Positions 1-13,175 are shown, counted from the first letter of the stretch. The stretch: DNA of 64,000 nt from Hoeflea_A sp965204935 (GCF_965204935.1 NZ_CBDBFO010000002.1), one strand, 5' to 3'. Translations and numbers: made by a program. The notes: generated from the letters alone by a model not told the origin.

Positions 1-40
1 AATCGCTCACGGGAACGGCCCTTCCCATGCTTGTTGGCAT
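1..40 (-). CDS. possible start of IS66 tnpC transposase (truncated by window edge)
   Basis: An ATG read leftward from position 40 opens a frame encoding MPTSMGRAVPVSD, which runs off the window. It sits where tnpC is expected, about 146 bp after the tnpB stop, and the gap carries a hairpin (about 130-170). Only 13 codons are visible, so the call rests on position in the element rather than on sequence recognition. Confidence 0.3.
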   Translation of the reverse strand, partial: MPTSMGRAVPVSD

Positions 41-186
41 GGGATTCGTCTAGCAGAACCAATGAGATAATGCAAGGTGAACATGCTTCCGGCCCCGCCG
101 TAAACGGGGCCGGATAGCTCGTCTTGGCGACACCGGGGAAACGGTGGGATAGACACCGTTCCCCGGTGAAGCGGCAAGCGGCGCGG

Positions 187-540
187 TCAGGCCGCCTGGC
201 GCGGCCGAGGCCGTCGCACGGCCCGGACCGCCTTCCAGTCAAGACCCTCGAACAACGCCGAGAACTGCGCCGGCGACAGTCCGATCACCCCGTCCGAGGG
301 GCGCGGCCACTGGAAGCCGCCGCCCTCCAGGCGCTTGTAGACCATCACCAGCCCGGTGCGGTCCCAGACCAGGATCTTCATCCTGTCGCCTCGCCTGGAG
401 CGGAAGGCGAAGACCGCGCCGCTATAGGGGTCGTGACCCAGCACCGTCTGCACCACCGCCGACAGCCCGTCATGTCCCTTGCGGAAGTCGACGGGGCGGG
501 TCGCCAGCCAGACCCTTATCTTCTCCCCGGTCAGGATCAT
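187..540 (-). CDS. tnpB: IS66 family accessory protein TnpB
   Basis: 117 residues with the IS66 Orf2/TnpB signature. The start is MILTGEKIRVWLATRPVDFR, followed by the RKGHDGL segment, DPYSGAVFAFRSRRGDRMK and KILVWDRTGLVMVYKRLE. TnpB is needed with TnpA and TnpC for IS66 transposition, but its biochemical role is not settled. The ATG overlaps the end of tnpA by four bases (ATGA), so the two are probably translationally coupled. The length is normal for the family and the frame is intact. Confidence 0.9.
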   Translation of the reverse strand: MILTGEKIRVWLATRPVDFRKGHDGLSAVVQTVLGHDPYSGAVFAFRSRRGDRMKILVWDRTGLVMVYKRLEGGGFQWPRPSDGVIGLSPAQFSALFEGLDWKAVRAVRRPRPRQAA

Positions 541-956
541 GGCGCGGCCCGAACGCAGACCAGGATGCGCGACAGGTGCCCCGCATCGAAGTCCGGCGGC
601 ACCACCACCCGGATGTCGGCGATCTCGATCGCGATACCGTCCGCGGGCACCGATGCCGCGCCGTTCCGTTCGGCGGCGGCCGAAACCGTCACCGGGACCA
701 GGCCGAACGGATCCTCGCCCGCGCCGACGACCGGACCGAGAAGCCCGTCCCGAGCCAGGCGCCGCCAGCCGCTCAACTGCGTCCGTGAGAGACCGTGACG
801 CCGGGCAACCCCCGCCACCGTCGCTCCCTCCTCGAACGTCTCCTGCACGAGCCGCGCCTTCACCGCTTCCGGCCAGACCCGTGCGCCGTTCGCGCCCGTC
901 GCGACCGAAGCGCCGGCGGCGTCCTCCGTCACTCGTTCATGCAATGTGTCTGTCAT
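537..956 (-). CDS. tnpA: IS66 family accessory protein TnpA (helix-turn-helix)
   Basis: 139 residues. The first half carries the helix-turn-helix typical of IS66/IS3 accessory proteins (VKARLVQETFEEGATVAGVA, then RRHGLSRTQLSGWRR), expected to bind the element ends. The second half, which contains the VVPPDFDAGHLSRIL segment, is typical of the IS66 TnpA C-terminus. It is the first gene of the element, 79 bp inside the proposed terminal repeat, and is intact. Confidence 0.88.
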   Translation of the reverse strand: MTDTLHERVTEDAAGASVATGANGARVWPEAVKARLVQETFEEGATVAGVARRHGLSRTQLSGWRRLARDGLLGPVVGAGEDPFGLVPVTVSAAAERNGAASVPADGIAIEIADIRVVVPPDFDAGHLSRILVCVRAAP

Positions 957-1014
957 CTGTCACCTCCGTTGTTGACAGGGTCCAGATGACCACGAAAATC
1001 TCAGATCACAACAA

Positions 1015-1035
1015 GGGTGACGGCGCGGCGCTTAC
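1015..1035 (-). repeat. proposed terminal inverted repeat of the IS66 element
   Basis: Read on the minus strand from 1035 the sequence begins GTAAGCGCCGCGCCGTCACC, and IS66-family ends characteristically start GTAAGCG. If this is right, the adjoining 8 bases 1036-1043 (TGTTTTTG) are one copy of the target duplication. The other copy is outside the window. Confidence 0.5.
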
Positions 1036-1261
1036 TGTTTTTGAACAGAAGGACAGCGAGCCGATTGACGTTCATATCCTGCTTGCCGCACCCGATGACG
1101 ACACCGCTGTGCGCACCGCCCTTAACGCGCTGGCGGAGGAAGGTTATGAAGAAGCCGAGCTCGACCAGATCGGCGTCATGGACGGGATGCCCGACGAGGA
1201 GCCGCATGCCTCGGCCTTCCAGGGTGCTCAAGAAGGCGAGATTGCCATCATCCAGCTGTAA
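1036..1261 (+). pseudogene. 3' remnant of a conserved hypothetical gene cut by IS66
   Basis: About 74 codons remain, from LTVFEQKD to EGEIAIIQL. The product is acidic and small, with an ILLAAPDDDTAVRTALNALA helix and a C-terminal DGMPDEEPHASAF segment. An ATG at 986 would lengthen the frame to 91 codons, but it lies inside the proposed IS66 end, so the native start is probably separated from this piece. The gene is convergent with rpoC and shares a terminator with it. I do not recognise the family. Confidence 0.55.
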
Positions 1262-1280
1262 ACTGAAACGCGGATAAGAA

Positions 1281-1308
1281 AACCCGGCCAGTTGGCCGGG
1301 TTTTTTGT
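1281..1308. terminator. bidirectional intrinsic terminator between rpoC and the upstream-strand remnant
   Basis: A 10-bp perfect stem (AACCCGGCCA / TGGCCGGGTT, loop GT) is followed by six T on the plus strand and preceded by four A. It can therefore end transcripts from both the plus-strand remnant (stop at 1261) and rpoC (stop at 1325). Confidence 0.8.
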
Positions 1309-1324
1309 TTGAATGCGGATGGCG

Positions 1325-4300
1325 CTACTCGCCGGCCGTTGCCTTCTCGGCTTCCGCGGAGAGATCGGCAAGCATCGGGCCGGCTTCTTCCGCGGAGGAT
1401 TTCTTGCGCTCCTCCAGGATGAGGTCGTCGCGCGATGTCGCAATACGACGGATCTGGTTCATCGCGCCGCCCGTGCCTGCCGGAATCAACCGGCCGACAA
1501 TGACGTTTTCCTTCAGGCCCTGGAGCGCGTCCATCTTGCCGGCAACCGCTGCTTCCGTCAGCACCTTGGTGGTCTCCTGGAAGGATGCCGCCGAGATGAA
1601 GGAAGGTGTCTGCAGCGATGCCTTGGTGATGCCGAGCAGCACCGGATCGCCGACCGCGGGCTTCTTGCCTTCCTCGGCAAGACGCTCATTGGCGATGTCG
1701 AGCTCGATGCGATCGACATTGTCGCCGACGATATAGGCAGAATCGCCGGAGTCGGTGATTTCCACCTTCTGCAGCATCTGGCGAACGATCACCTCGATAT
1801 GCTTGTCATTGATGACAACGCCCTGCAGCCTGTAGACCTCCTGGATCTCGTTGACGAGATAGGATGCCAGAGCCTCGACGCCCTTGATCGCAAGAATATC
1901 GTGCGGCGCCGGGTTGCCGTCGAGAATGTAGTCACCCTTTTCAATGGCATCCCCATCCTGCAGGTGGAAGGGCTTGCCTTTGGGGATCAGATACTCGACC
2001 GGCTCGGCACCGTCCTCAAGCGGTTCGATGACAATGCGGCGCTTGTTCTTGTAATCGCGGCCGAAGCGGATCGTGCCGTCGATTTCGGCGATGATCGCGT
2101 GATCCTTCGGACGACGGGCCTCAAAGAGTTCGGCAACACGCGGCAGACCACCGGTGATGTCCTTGGTCTTGGCGCTCTCCATCGGCACACGTGCAAGAAC
2201 GTCGCCTTCGGATACCTTCGAGCCGGGCTCGACCGACAGGATCGCATCCACCGACAACATGAACCGGGCTTCACCGCCACGGCCAAGCTTGGCGACCTTG
2301 CCCTTACCGTCCTTGATGACAATCGCGGGCTTCAGGTCAGTACCACGCGGGGTCGAGCGCCAGTCGATAACCTGGCGTTTGGTGATACCGGTCGTCTCGT
2401 CGGTCGATTCGGAAACCGAGACGCCGTCGACGACGTCTTCGAATTCCACCGTGCCAGACACTTCCGTCATCATCGGGCGTGTATAGGGATCCCATTCGGC
2501 AAGGCGCTGGCCGCGCTTTACCTTGTCGCCGTCGTCGACGAAGATCCGCGAGCCGTAGGCGACACGCTGCGAGGACCGCTCGACACCCTGAGCGTCAAGG
2601 ATCTGGATCGCCATGGAGCGGCCCATGGCGACGAGATTGCCTTCCGAATTGCGCAGGATGTTGCGGTTCTTGATCTTGACCTTGCCCTCATACGAGGCTT
2701 CCAGGAAGGACTGGTCGACCACGGTGGCGGTACCGCCAAGGTGGAAGGTCCGCATGGTCAGCTGCGTGCCCGGCTCACCTATCGACTGTGCTGCGATGAC
2801 ACCGACGGCCTCACCGATATTGACCGGCGTGCCGCGTGCAAGGTCGCGACCGTAGCACGTGGCGCAGATTCCGTTCTGGACTTCGCAGGTCAAAGCCGAG
2901 CGGATCTTGACCGACTGGACATTCGCCGCCTCGATGGCCGCGATATCGGGTTCCTCGATCATCTTGCCGGCGGCGACCAGAACATCACCGGTCTGAGGAT
3001 GGGTGATATCCTCGAGCGCGGTCCGTCCCAGCACGCGCTGGCCGAGAGACGCAACGACCTGGCCGGCATCGACAATCGCCGTCATCGTCAGGCCGTTTTG
3101 CGTTCCGCAATCCTGTTGCGTAACGATACAGTCCTGCGCAACGTCGACGAGCCGCCGGGTCAGGTACCCGGAGTTGGCCGTCTTCAGAGCCGTATCGGCC
3201 AGACCCTTACGGGCACCGTGGGTCGAGTTGAAGTACTCGTTCACGGTCAGGCCTTCCTTGAAGTTCGAGGTGATCGGCGTTTCGATGATCTCACCGGACG
3301 GCTTGGCCATCAGGCCGCGCATGCCGCCGAGCTGGCGCATCTGGTTCGGCGAACCACGGGCGCCGGAATGGCTCATCATGTAGATCGAGTTCATCGGCTT
3401 CTGACGGCCGTCATCGTCGAACTCGACCGCCTTGATGCGGCCCATCATCTCGTCGGCAACCTTTTCGGTCGCCTTGCCCCAGGCGTCGACGACCTTGTTG
3501 TACTTCTCGCCCTGGGTGATCAGGCCGTCATTGTACTGCTGCTCGTATTCCTTCACGAGCATTTCGGTCTCGCTGACGATCTTGGTCTTGGTGGCCGGGA
3601 TCACCATGTCGTCCTTGCCGAAGGAAATGCCGGCGCGGCAGGCATGGCCGAAGCCGAGCTGCATGATGCGGTCGCAGAAGATGACCGTCTCTTTCTGTCC
3701 GCAGTGGCGGTAGACCGTGTCGATCATCTTGGAGATGTTCTTCTTGGTCATTTCCTGGTTGCAGATGTCGAACGGCACATTGACGTTGCGCGGCAGCAGC
3801 TCGCCGATGATCATGCGGCCGGGTGTCGTGTCGTGGATGAGCGACACTTCGTTGCCCTCTTCATCCACGGTCTTGAAGCGGCCCTTGATCTTGGCGTGCA
3901 GCGTGACGACCTTGTTCTCCAGCGCATGGTGCAACTCGCCCATATCGGCGAAGATCATGCCCTCGCCCGGCTCGTTCTCGTTCATGATCGAGAGATAGTA
4001 GAGGCCAAGCACCATGTCCTGTGACGGCACGATGATCGGCGCGCCGTTGGCCGGGTGCAGGATGTTGTTGGTCGACATCATCAGCACGCGTGCCTCGAGC
4101 TGCGCTTCCAGGGACAACGGTACGTGGACCGCCATCTGGTCGCCGTCGAAGTCGGCATTGAAGGCGGTGCAGACCAGCGGGTGAAGCTGGATAGCCTTGC
4201 CCTCGACGAGGGTCGGCTCGAACGCCTGGATGCCGAGGCGGTGCAGCGTCGGCGCACGGTTCAACAGGACCGGGTGCTCGCGGATAACCTCGTCGAGAAT

Positions 4301-5536
4301 ATCCCAGACTTCTGGCTTTTCCTTCTCGACAAGCTTCTTGGCCTGCTTGACCGTCGACGAATAGCCCTTGGCGTCAAGCCGCGCGTAGATGAACGGCTTG
4401 AACAGCTCGAGCGCCATCTTCTTCGGCAGACCGCACTGGTGCAGCTTCAGCTCCGGACCGGTCACGATGACCGAACGGCCGGAATAGTCGACGCGCTTGC
4501 CAAGCAGGTTCTGGCGGAACCGTCCCTGCTTGCCCTTCAGCATGTCCGACAGGGATTTCAGCGGGCGCTTGTTGGCGCCGGTGATGACACGGCCGCGGCG
4601 TCCATTATCGAACAGCGCATCGACCGATTCCTGCAGCATGCGCTTTTCGTTGCGGATGATGATGCCGGGCGCACGCAGCTCGATCAGCCTCTTGAGGCGG
4701 TTGTTACGGTTGATCACACGGCGGTACAGATCATTGAGGTCGGACGTCGCAAAGCGGCCGCCATCGAGCGGCACCAGCGGACGCAGGTCCGGCGGGATCA
4801 CCGGCACGACCTTCAGGATCATCCACTCCGGACGGTTGCCGGATTCGATGAAGTTCTCGACCAGCTTGAGCCGCTTCATCAGCTTCTTGGTCTTGAGCTC
4901 CGAGGACGTCGCGGCAAGTTCGTCGCGCAGATCAACAGCAATCTTCTCAAGGTCCATCGCGGCGAGCAGTTCGAAGATCGCCTCGGCACCGATCATGGCC
5001 GTGAAGGCATCCTCGCCGAACTCGTCGACGGCGAGCATGAAATCTTCCTCGGAAAGGAGCTGGTTCTCCTTGAGCGAGGTCAGGCCCGGCTCGGTGACGA
5101 TGTAGTTTTCGAAGTACAGAACGCGCTCAATGTCCTTCAGCGTCATGTCGAGCAGCGTTCCGATGCGGCTCGGCAGCGATTTCAGGAACCAGATATGGGC
5201 AACGGGCGCTGCGAGCTCGATGTGGCCCATGCGCTCGCGGCGGACCCGCGAGAGCGTGACTTCCACGCCGCACTTTTCGCAGATAATGCCCTTGTATTTC
5301 ATACGCTTGTATTTGCCGCAAAGACATTCATAGTCCTTGATCGGGCCGAAGATACGCGCACAGAAGAGGCCGTCACGCTCGGGCTTGAACGTGCGGTAGT
5401 TGATGGTTTCCGGCTTTTTGATTTCGCCGTAGGACCAGGAGAGTATCTTCTCCGGAGACGCGATCGAAATCCGGATGGAATCGAAGGTCTGCACCGGAGC
5501 CTGCGGGTTGAAAAGGTTCATGACCTCTTGGTTCAT
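1325..5536 (-). CDS. rpoC: DNA-directed RNA polymerase subunit beta'
   Basis: 1403 residues, full length for alphaproteobacteria. The product is the largest subunit of RNA polymerase and forms one side of the active-site cleft. The N-terminal zinc-binding cysteines are visible (ECLCGKYKRMKYKGIICEKC, about residues 70-90), as is the catalytic magnesium-binding motif NADFDGDQMAVH (about residue 463). The second zinc cluster lies at CEVQNGICATCYGRDL (about residue 890). It is the last gene of the rpl-rpo series, 157 bp after rpoB, and ends at the shared bidirectional terminator at 1281-1308. An IS66 element sits where rpsL and its neighbours would often follow. Confidence 0.98.
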   Translation of the reverse strand: MNQEVMNLFNPQAPVQTFDSIRISIASPEKILSWSYGEIKKPETINYRTFKPERDGLFCARIFGPIKDYECLCGKYKRMKYKGIICEKCGVEVTLSRVRRERMGHIELAAPVAHIWFLKSLPSRIGTLLDMTLKDIERVLYFENYIVTEPGLTSLKENQLLSEEDFMLAVDEFGEDAFTAMIGAEAIFELLAAMDLEKIAVDLRDELAATSSELKTKKLMKRLKLVENFIESGNRPEWMILKVVPVIPPDLRPLVPLDGGRFATSDLNDLYRRVINRNNRLKRLIELRAPGIIIRNEKRMLQESVDALFDNGRRGRVITGANKRPLKSLSDMLKGKQGRFRQNLLGKRVDYSGRSVIVTGPELKLHQCGLPKKMALELFKPFIYARLDAKGYSSTVKQAKKLVEKEKPEVWDILDEVIREHPVLLNRAPTLHRLGIQAFEPTLVEGKAIQLHPLVCTAFNADFDGDQMAVHVPLSLEAQLEARVLMMSTNNILHPANGAPIIVPSQDMVLGLYYLSIMNENEPGEGMIFADMGELHHALENKVVTLHAKIKGRFKTVDEEGNEVSLIHDTTPGRMIIGELLPRNVNVPFDICNQEMTKKNISKMIDTVYRHCGQKETVIFCDRIMQLGFGHACRAGISFGKDDMVIPATKTKIVSETEMLVKEYEQQYNDGLITQGEKYNKVVDAWGKATEKVADEMMGRIKAVEFDDDGRQKPMNSIYMMSHSGARGSPNQMRQLGGMRGLMAKPSGEIIETPITSNFKEGLTVNEYFNSTHGARKGLADTALKTANSGYLTRRLVDVAQDCIVTQQDCGTQNGLTMTAIVDAGQVVASLGQRVLGRTALEDITHPQTGDVLVAAGKMIEEPDIAAIEAANVQSVKIRSALTCEVQNGICATCYGRDLARGTPVNIGEAVGVIAAQSIGEPGTQLTMRTFHLGGTATVVDQSFLEASYEGKVKIKNRNILRNSEGNLVAMGRSMAIQILDAQGVERSSQRVAYGSRIFVDDGDKVKRGQRLAEWDPYTRPMMTEVSGTVEFEDVVDGVSVSESTDETTGITKRQVIDWRSTPRGTDLKPAIVIKDGKGKVAKLGRGGEARFMLSVDAILSVEPGSKVSEGDVLARVPMESAKTKDITGGLPRVAELFEARRPKDHAIIAEIDGTIRFGRDYKNKRRIVIEPLEDGAEPVEYLIPKGKPFHLQDGDAIEKGDYILDGNPAPHDILAIKGVEALASYLVNEIQEVYRLQGVVINDKHIEVIVRQMLQKVEITDSGDSAYIVGDNVDRIELDIANERLAEEGKKPAVGDPVLLGITKASLQTPSFISAASFQETTKVLTEAAVAGKMDALQGLKENVIVGRLIPAGTGGAMNQIRRIATSRDDLILEERKKSSAEEAGPMLADLSAEAEKATAGE

Positions 5537-5693
5537 GCCTGTCTCCTTCGTGGGGCTCGGCCCCTTTGCGGACAGTTATGCGGCCTTGCCTGCATCGCCA
5601 CATCCCGTCCAAATCGTTCCGCCGCGTTTTGTTGGTTCAGCGCCAACGGCAAATGCGCTGAGCGCGGCGCACCATCAGGCGCGCCGCACCGGA

Positions 5694-9842
<4,149 letters not shown>

Positions 9843-9926
9843 CGTCGCTCCTTGTGCTTGCATCCGGGCCTGCAAATGACGAAGCCTCTGGCCAGGGGGC
9901 TTCGAATATCGGGTTTTTGATAACCC

Positions 9927-9961
9927 ATTACCCAAGGGCCGTTTTCAGGCCCTTGGGTAAT
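9927..9961 (-). promoter_or_regulatory. rplL-rpoB intergenic hairpin (attenuator or processing site)
   Basis: A perfect 14-bp stem (ATTACCCAAGGGCC / GGCCCTTGGGTAAT) with a 7-base loop lies between rplL and rpoB. In E. coli the same junction contains an attenuator and an RNase III site that lower rpoBC expression relative to rplJL. On the transcribed strand the stem is not followed by a long T run, so partial termination or processing is more likely than full termination. Confidence 0.6.
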
Positions 9962-10030
9962 CGGTCCGGTGTTCAGAAACACCGAAGGCGGAGCCGCAAA
10001 GCGGCCCCGCCCCGTAACGGGTAAAACCGT

Positions 10031-10408
10031 TTATTTGAGCTCGACAGACGCACCTGCTTCTTCGAGCTTGGTCTTGATTTCCTCGGCTTCTGCCTTGGCA
10101 ACACCTTCCTTGACGGCTTTCGGTGCGCTTTCGACGAGGTCCTTGGCTTCTTTGAGGCCAAGGCCCGTGATGCCGCGGACTTCCTTGATGACGTTGATCT
10201 TCTTGTCGCCTGCAGCGGCAAGAATGACGTCAAACTCGTCCTTTTCTTCAGCAGCCGCGGCATCGCCGCCACCGCCTGCAGCGGCTGCAACGGCAACCGG
10301 TGCAGCAGCAGAAACACCCCAATGCTCTTCGAGCATCTTGGAAAGCTCTGCGGCTTCCAGGACTGTCAGGTTGGAAAGGTCTTCTACGATCTTAGCAAGA
10401 TCAGCCAT
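10031..10408 (-). CDS. rplL: 50S ribosomal protein L7/L12
   Basis: 125 residues, normal length. The N-terminal dimerisation helix starts MADLAKIVEDLSNLTVLEAA. An alanine-rich hinge follows (AAPVAVAAAAGGGGDAAAAE), then the C-terminal factor-binding domain with KINVIKEVRGITGLGLKEAK. The protein forms the mobile ribosomal stalk that recruits elongation factors. It lies 55 bp after rplJ, whose product anchors it. Confidence 0.97.
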   Translation of the reverse strand: MADLAKIVEDLSNLTVLEAAELSKMLEEHWGVSAAAPVAVAAAAGGGGDAAAAEEKDEFDVILAAAGDKKINVIKEVRGITGLGLKEAKDLVESAPKAVKEGVAKAEAEEIKTKLEEAGASVELK

Positions 10409-10463
10409 GATTTAGTTTCCTTACACGTTCGGTTCGAACTGGTTATGAACAGCGAAGTTCCGC

Positions 10464-10982
10464 CTAAGCGGCTTCGTCCTTCTGGGCATAAGCATTGACA
10501 ACGCGAGCAAGCTGACCGGCCGGTGCGCCGACAACCTGAGCGATGCGTGTTGCCGGCGTGTTGATCATGCCGACAATCTTCGCACGCAACTCGTCGATGG
10601 ACGGCAGCGAGGCGAGCGCCTTCACACCATCCGCGTCGAGTTCGGTTGCCCCCATCGCTCCGCCAAGAACCACGAGGTTTTCGTGCGACTTGGAGAATTC
10701 GACGGCGACTTTCGGAGCTGTGACAGGATCATCGCTGTAAGCAATGACGGTCTGTCCCTGGAAGAGACCTGAAATCCCTTCCGACTCCGTGCCCTGAAGA
10801 GCAATTTTGGCCAGGCGGTTCTTCGCGACTTTGACGGTGCCTCCGGCCTCACGCATTCTCGAGCGAAGATCGCTCATCTGCGCAACCGAAAGACCGGCAT
10901 AGTGGGCCACGACAATCGAACCCGAGGACTTGAAGACCTCGCTCAGTGCCGAGACGAATTCGCGTTTTTCCGCTCTTTCCAC
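10464..10982 (-). CDS. rplJ: 50S ribosomal protein L10
   Basis: 172 residues if translation begins at the GTG at 10982 (first residues MERAEKREFVSALSEVFKSS). A longer open frame runs upstream to 11210, but the GTG is preceded by GGAGAG at good spacing and gives the family's usual N-terminus and length. L10 binds 23S rRNA and carries L7/L12 dimers on its C-terminal helix. In other bacteria L10 or L10-L12 also represses its own mRNA by binding a leader just upstream, where hairpins are present here. Confidence 0.96.
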   Translation of the reverse strand: MERAEKREFVSALSEVFKSSGSIVVAHYAGLSVAQMSDLRSRMREAGGTVKVAKNRLAKIALQGTESEGISGLFQGQTVIAYSDDPVTAPKVAVEFSKSHENLVVLGGAMGATELDADGVKALASLPSIDELRAKIVGMINTPATRIAQVVGAPAGQLARVVNAYAQKDEAA

Positions 10983-11307
10983 TGCCACTCTCCAGTTGAC
11001 AGGCCCATTGCGGGTACCTGTCGGGTTTTGCCTTGCCACTTGGGGCCATTTGCGACCCGCAAGCGACGCTTGAGGATCCTGTCCCCTCGAGCCGGCAAGG
11101 GCCGACGCAAGGCAAAGAAGGTTCGAACCGAATTGCAGTGCGCGAGGCGCATGAATTTCGGATCTTACCCGTCTCATGCGGGCCAAGTGATTAAGGAAAA
11201 CCACCCGCAATCTCGGACAGGAGTTCCGGGCTTTTAAGGCCCGGATTTTTCGGCCCTAGGGCCGAAAAACTGTTTGGACCGGCAAAGGCCGGTCATGCCA
11301 CCGACAG
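10983..11307 (-). promoter_or_regulatory. rplJ leader with stacked hairpins (candidate L10 autoregulatory leader)
   Basis: The 325-base gap between rplA and rplJ contains no convincing gene. Three hairpins crowd its upstream part: GACCGG...CCGGTC at about 11278-11295, an 11-bp TTTTTCGGCCC/GGGCCGAAAAA stem at 11246-11269, and CCGGGC...GCCCGG at 11226-11244. The 11246-11269 stem is A/T-flanked like a terminator or attenuator. Position and structure suit the known L10 leader family, but the L10-binding kink-turn was not identified by eye. Confidence 0.4.
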
Positions 11308-12006
11308 TCAGGCCGAGGCCAGGCTTGCCGGATCAATCTTCACGCCGGCGCCCATGGTCGACGAAATGGCAACGCGCTTGACATAGTTGCCTTTGGCGCC
11401 GCTGGGCTTTGCCTTCATTACGGCATCGGCGAATGCACGAATGTTCTCTTCGATGGCCTTCGGCTCGAAAGATGCCTTGCCGACGCCCGCATGGACGATA
11501 CCGGCTTTCTCGACACGGAATTCAACCGCACCGCCCTTGGAGGCGTTAACGGCGGCGGTCACGTCAGCCGTGACTGTTCCGACTTTCGGGTTCGGCATCA
11601 TGCCGCGGGGACCGAGAACCTTTCCGAGACGTCCGACGAGCGGCATCATATCCGGTGTCGCAATGCACCGGTCGAAGTCGATCTGACCGGCCTGCACCTT
11701 TTCCACCAACTCCTCGGCGCCAACAACATCGGCTCCGGCAGCCTTGGCTTCTTCTGCCTTGTCATCGCGGGCAAACACCGCAACGCGGACCGACCGGCCG
11801 GTGCCATTGGGCAGGTTCACGACACCGCGGACCATCTGGTCGGCGTGGCGCGGATCAACACCCAAATTCATGGCGACCTCGATGGTCTCGTCGAATTTTG
11901 CGGTGGCGCGCTCCTTGACCATGGAAACGGCTTCGGTCAGGTCGTAGAGCTTTGTCGGCTCCAGGCCCTCGTGGTTCTTCTGGATACGTTTTGCAATCTT
12001 GGCCAT
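11308..12006 (-). CDS. rplA: 50S ribosomal protein L1
   Basis: 232 residues. The L1 signature is present in the GPRGMMPNPKVGTVT segment, and the start is MAKIAKRIQKNHEGLEPTKL. L1 binds 23S rRNA to form the L1 stalk that helps release deacylated tRNA. In other bacteria it represses the L11-L1 transcript. It lies 4 bp after rplK, so the two are one translational unit. Confidence 0.97.
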   Translation of the reverse strand: MAKIAKRIQKNHEGLEPTKLYDLTEAVSMVKERATAKFDETIEVAMNLGVDPRHADQMVRGVVNLPNGTGRSVRVAVFARDDKAEEAKAAGADVVGAEELVEKVQAGQIDFDRCIATPDMMPLVGRLGKVLGPRGMMPNPKVGTVTADVTAAVNASKGGAVEFRVEKAGIVHAGVGKASFEPKAIEENIRAFADAVMKAKPSGAKGNYVKRVAISSTMGAGVKIDPASLASA

Positions 12007-12010
12007 CGTC

Positions 12011-12439
12011 TTACTCCGTCACTTCCAGACCCATGGAGCGGGCGGAGCCCTCGACCATTCTCATTGCACCTTCGACGTCTGCCGCGTTCAGGTCCTTCAT
12101 TTTCGCTTCGGCGATGGTACGGACCTGCGACTTGCTGATGGAACCCGCCGTCGTGCGGCCCGGCTCATTGGAGCCTGATTTCAGCTTGGCTTCCTTCTTC
12201 AGGTAGTAGCTGACAGGCGGCTGCTTCATCGTGAAGGTGAAGGACTTGTCCTGGTAGTAGGTAATGACGCACGGGATCGGCGCATTGCGTTCCATTTCCT
12301 GCGTGGCCGCGTTGAAGGCCTTGCAGAATTCCATGATGTTGATGCCACGCTGACCAAGAGCCGGTCCGATCGGTGGCGACGGATTGGCGGCGCCTGCCGG
12401 GACCTGCAGCTTGAGCTGACCTGCAACTTTCTTAGCCAT
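12011..12439 (-). CDS. rplK: 50S ribosomal protein L11
   Basis: 142 residues. The N-terminus MAKKVAGQLKLQVPAG and the PSPPIGPALGQRGINIMEFC segment are diagnostic. L11 forms the base of the factor-binding stalk and is needed for RelA activation by stalled ribosomes. It starts 187 bp after nusG and is followed closely by rplA. Confidence 0.97.
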   Translation of the reverse strand: MAKKVAGQLKLQVPAGAANPSPPIGPALGQRGINIMEFCKAFNAATQEMERNAPIPCVITYYQDKSFTFTMKQPPVSYYLKKEAKLKSGSNEPGRTTAGSISKSQVRTIAEAKMKDLNAADVEGAMRMVEGSARSMGLEVTE

Positions 12440-12626
12440 TTCTCTCTCTGCCTCTACATTCTGGTACCGCGCGAGCGGCCCGTCTCATGTTGCGGTCCGA
12501 GCCGGTAACAACCGTCTTGCGGACCGTTGCCGGAATTCCGGCGGCTGCGGTTGCGTGGTCCGGTTCATGAGGCCGGCTATGCCTCATTCGCCTCCCACGC
12601 GGCGTGCAGGTTGCCCTGCGTAGCGA

Positions 12627-13157
12627 TCAGACCTTCTCGACCTGACCGTATTCCAGTTCGACCGGCGTGGCGCGACCGAAGATCGACACCTCCACCTTGA
12701 GCCTCGAGCGCTCCTCGTCCACCTCCTGTACCGTGCCGGAGAAGGACGCGAACGGGCCGTCGGAAACGCGGATCTGCTCGCCGATTTCAAAAGAGATCGA
12801 CGGCTTCGGACGATCGACACCCTCCTGGATCTGGGTGAGGATTGCCTCGGCTTCCGAATCAGGGATCGGAACAGGCTTGTTGTCCGATCCCAAAAAGCCC
12901 GTGACCTTGGGCGTATTCTTGATCAGGTGATAGGCCTCATCGGTCAGATCGGCCCGCACCATCACGTAGCCGGGGAAGAACTTGCGCTCTGAATCGACCT
13001 TGCGGCCCCGGCGCACTTCCACCACTTTTTCCGTCGGCACAAGAATCTTTTCAAAGAGTTTGTCGAGCCCCTTGGCGCGCGCCTGTTCCTCAATGGATTC
13101 GGCGACCTTCTTCTCAAAATTCGAGTATGCGTGGACAATGTACCAACGCGCTGCCAT
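12627..13157 (-). CDS. nusG: transcription termination/antitermination protein NusG
   Basis: 176 residues. The NGN domain starts MAARWYIVHAYSNFEKKVAE. A C-terminal KOW domain follows (DGPFASFSGTVQEVDEERSR to ELEYGQVEKV). NusG binds the RNA polymerase clamp and links it to Rho or ribosomal protein S10. It lies 18 bp downstream of secE, the conserved secE-nusG pair. Confidence 0.97.
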   Translation of the reverse strand: MAARWYIVHAYSNFEKKVAESIEEQARAKGLDKLFEKILVPTEKVVEVRRGRKVDSERKFFPGYVMVRADLTDEAYHLIKNTPKVTGFLGSDNKPVPIPDSEAEAILTQIQEGVDRPKPSISFEIGEQIRVSDGPFASFSGTVQEVDEERSRLKVEVSIFGRATPVELEYGQVEKV

Positions 13158-13175
13158 AAAATTCTCCTGCCCGCT

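Larger units (their letters stand above)
1..1035 (-). mobile_element. IS66-family insertion sequence, right part only
   Basis: The segment holds the accessory genes tnpA and tnpB of an IS66-family element, in the usual ATGA-overlapped order on the minus strand. The large tnpC transposase gene would follow and lies off the left edge, apart from a possible start at position 40. The inner end is placed at 1035, because the minus strand read from there begins GTAAGCGCC, like IS66-family terminal repeats, and lies 79 bp before the tnpA start. The other end and the second target-site copy are outside the window, so the boundary is an inference. Confidence 0.75.

Noticed and set aside
1313..4024. 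A 903-codon open frame on the plus strand opposite rpoC, and similar long frames opposite rpoB (7005-9920), tuf and gatB
   Set aside because: These are antisense frames kept open by GC-rich codon bias. They have no family features and lie wholly inside well-supported genes.
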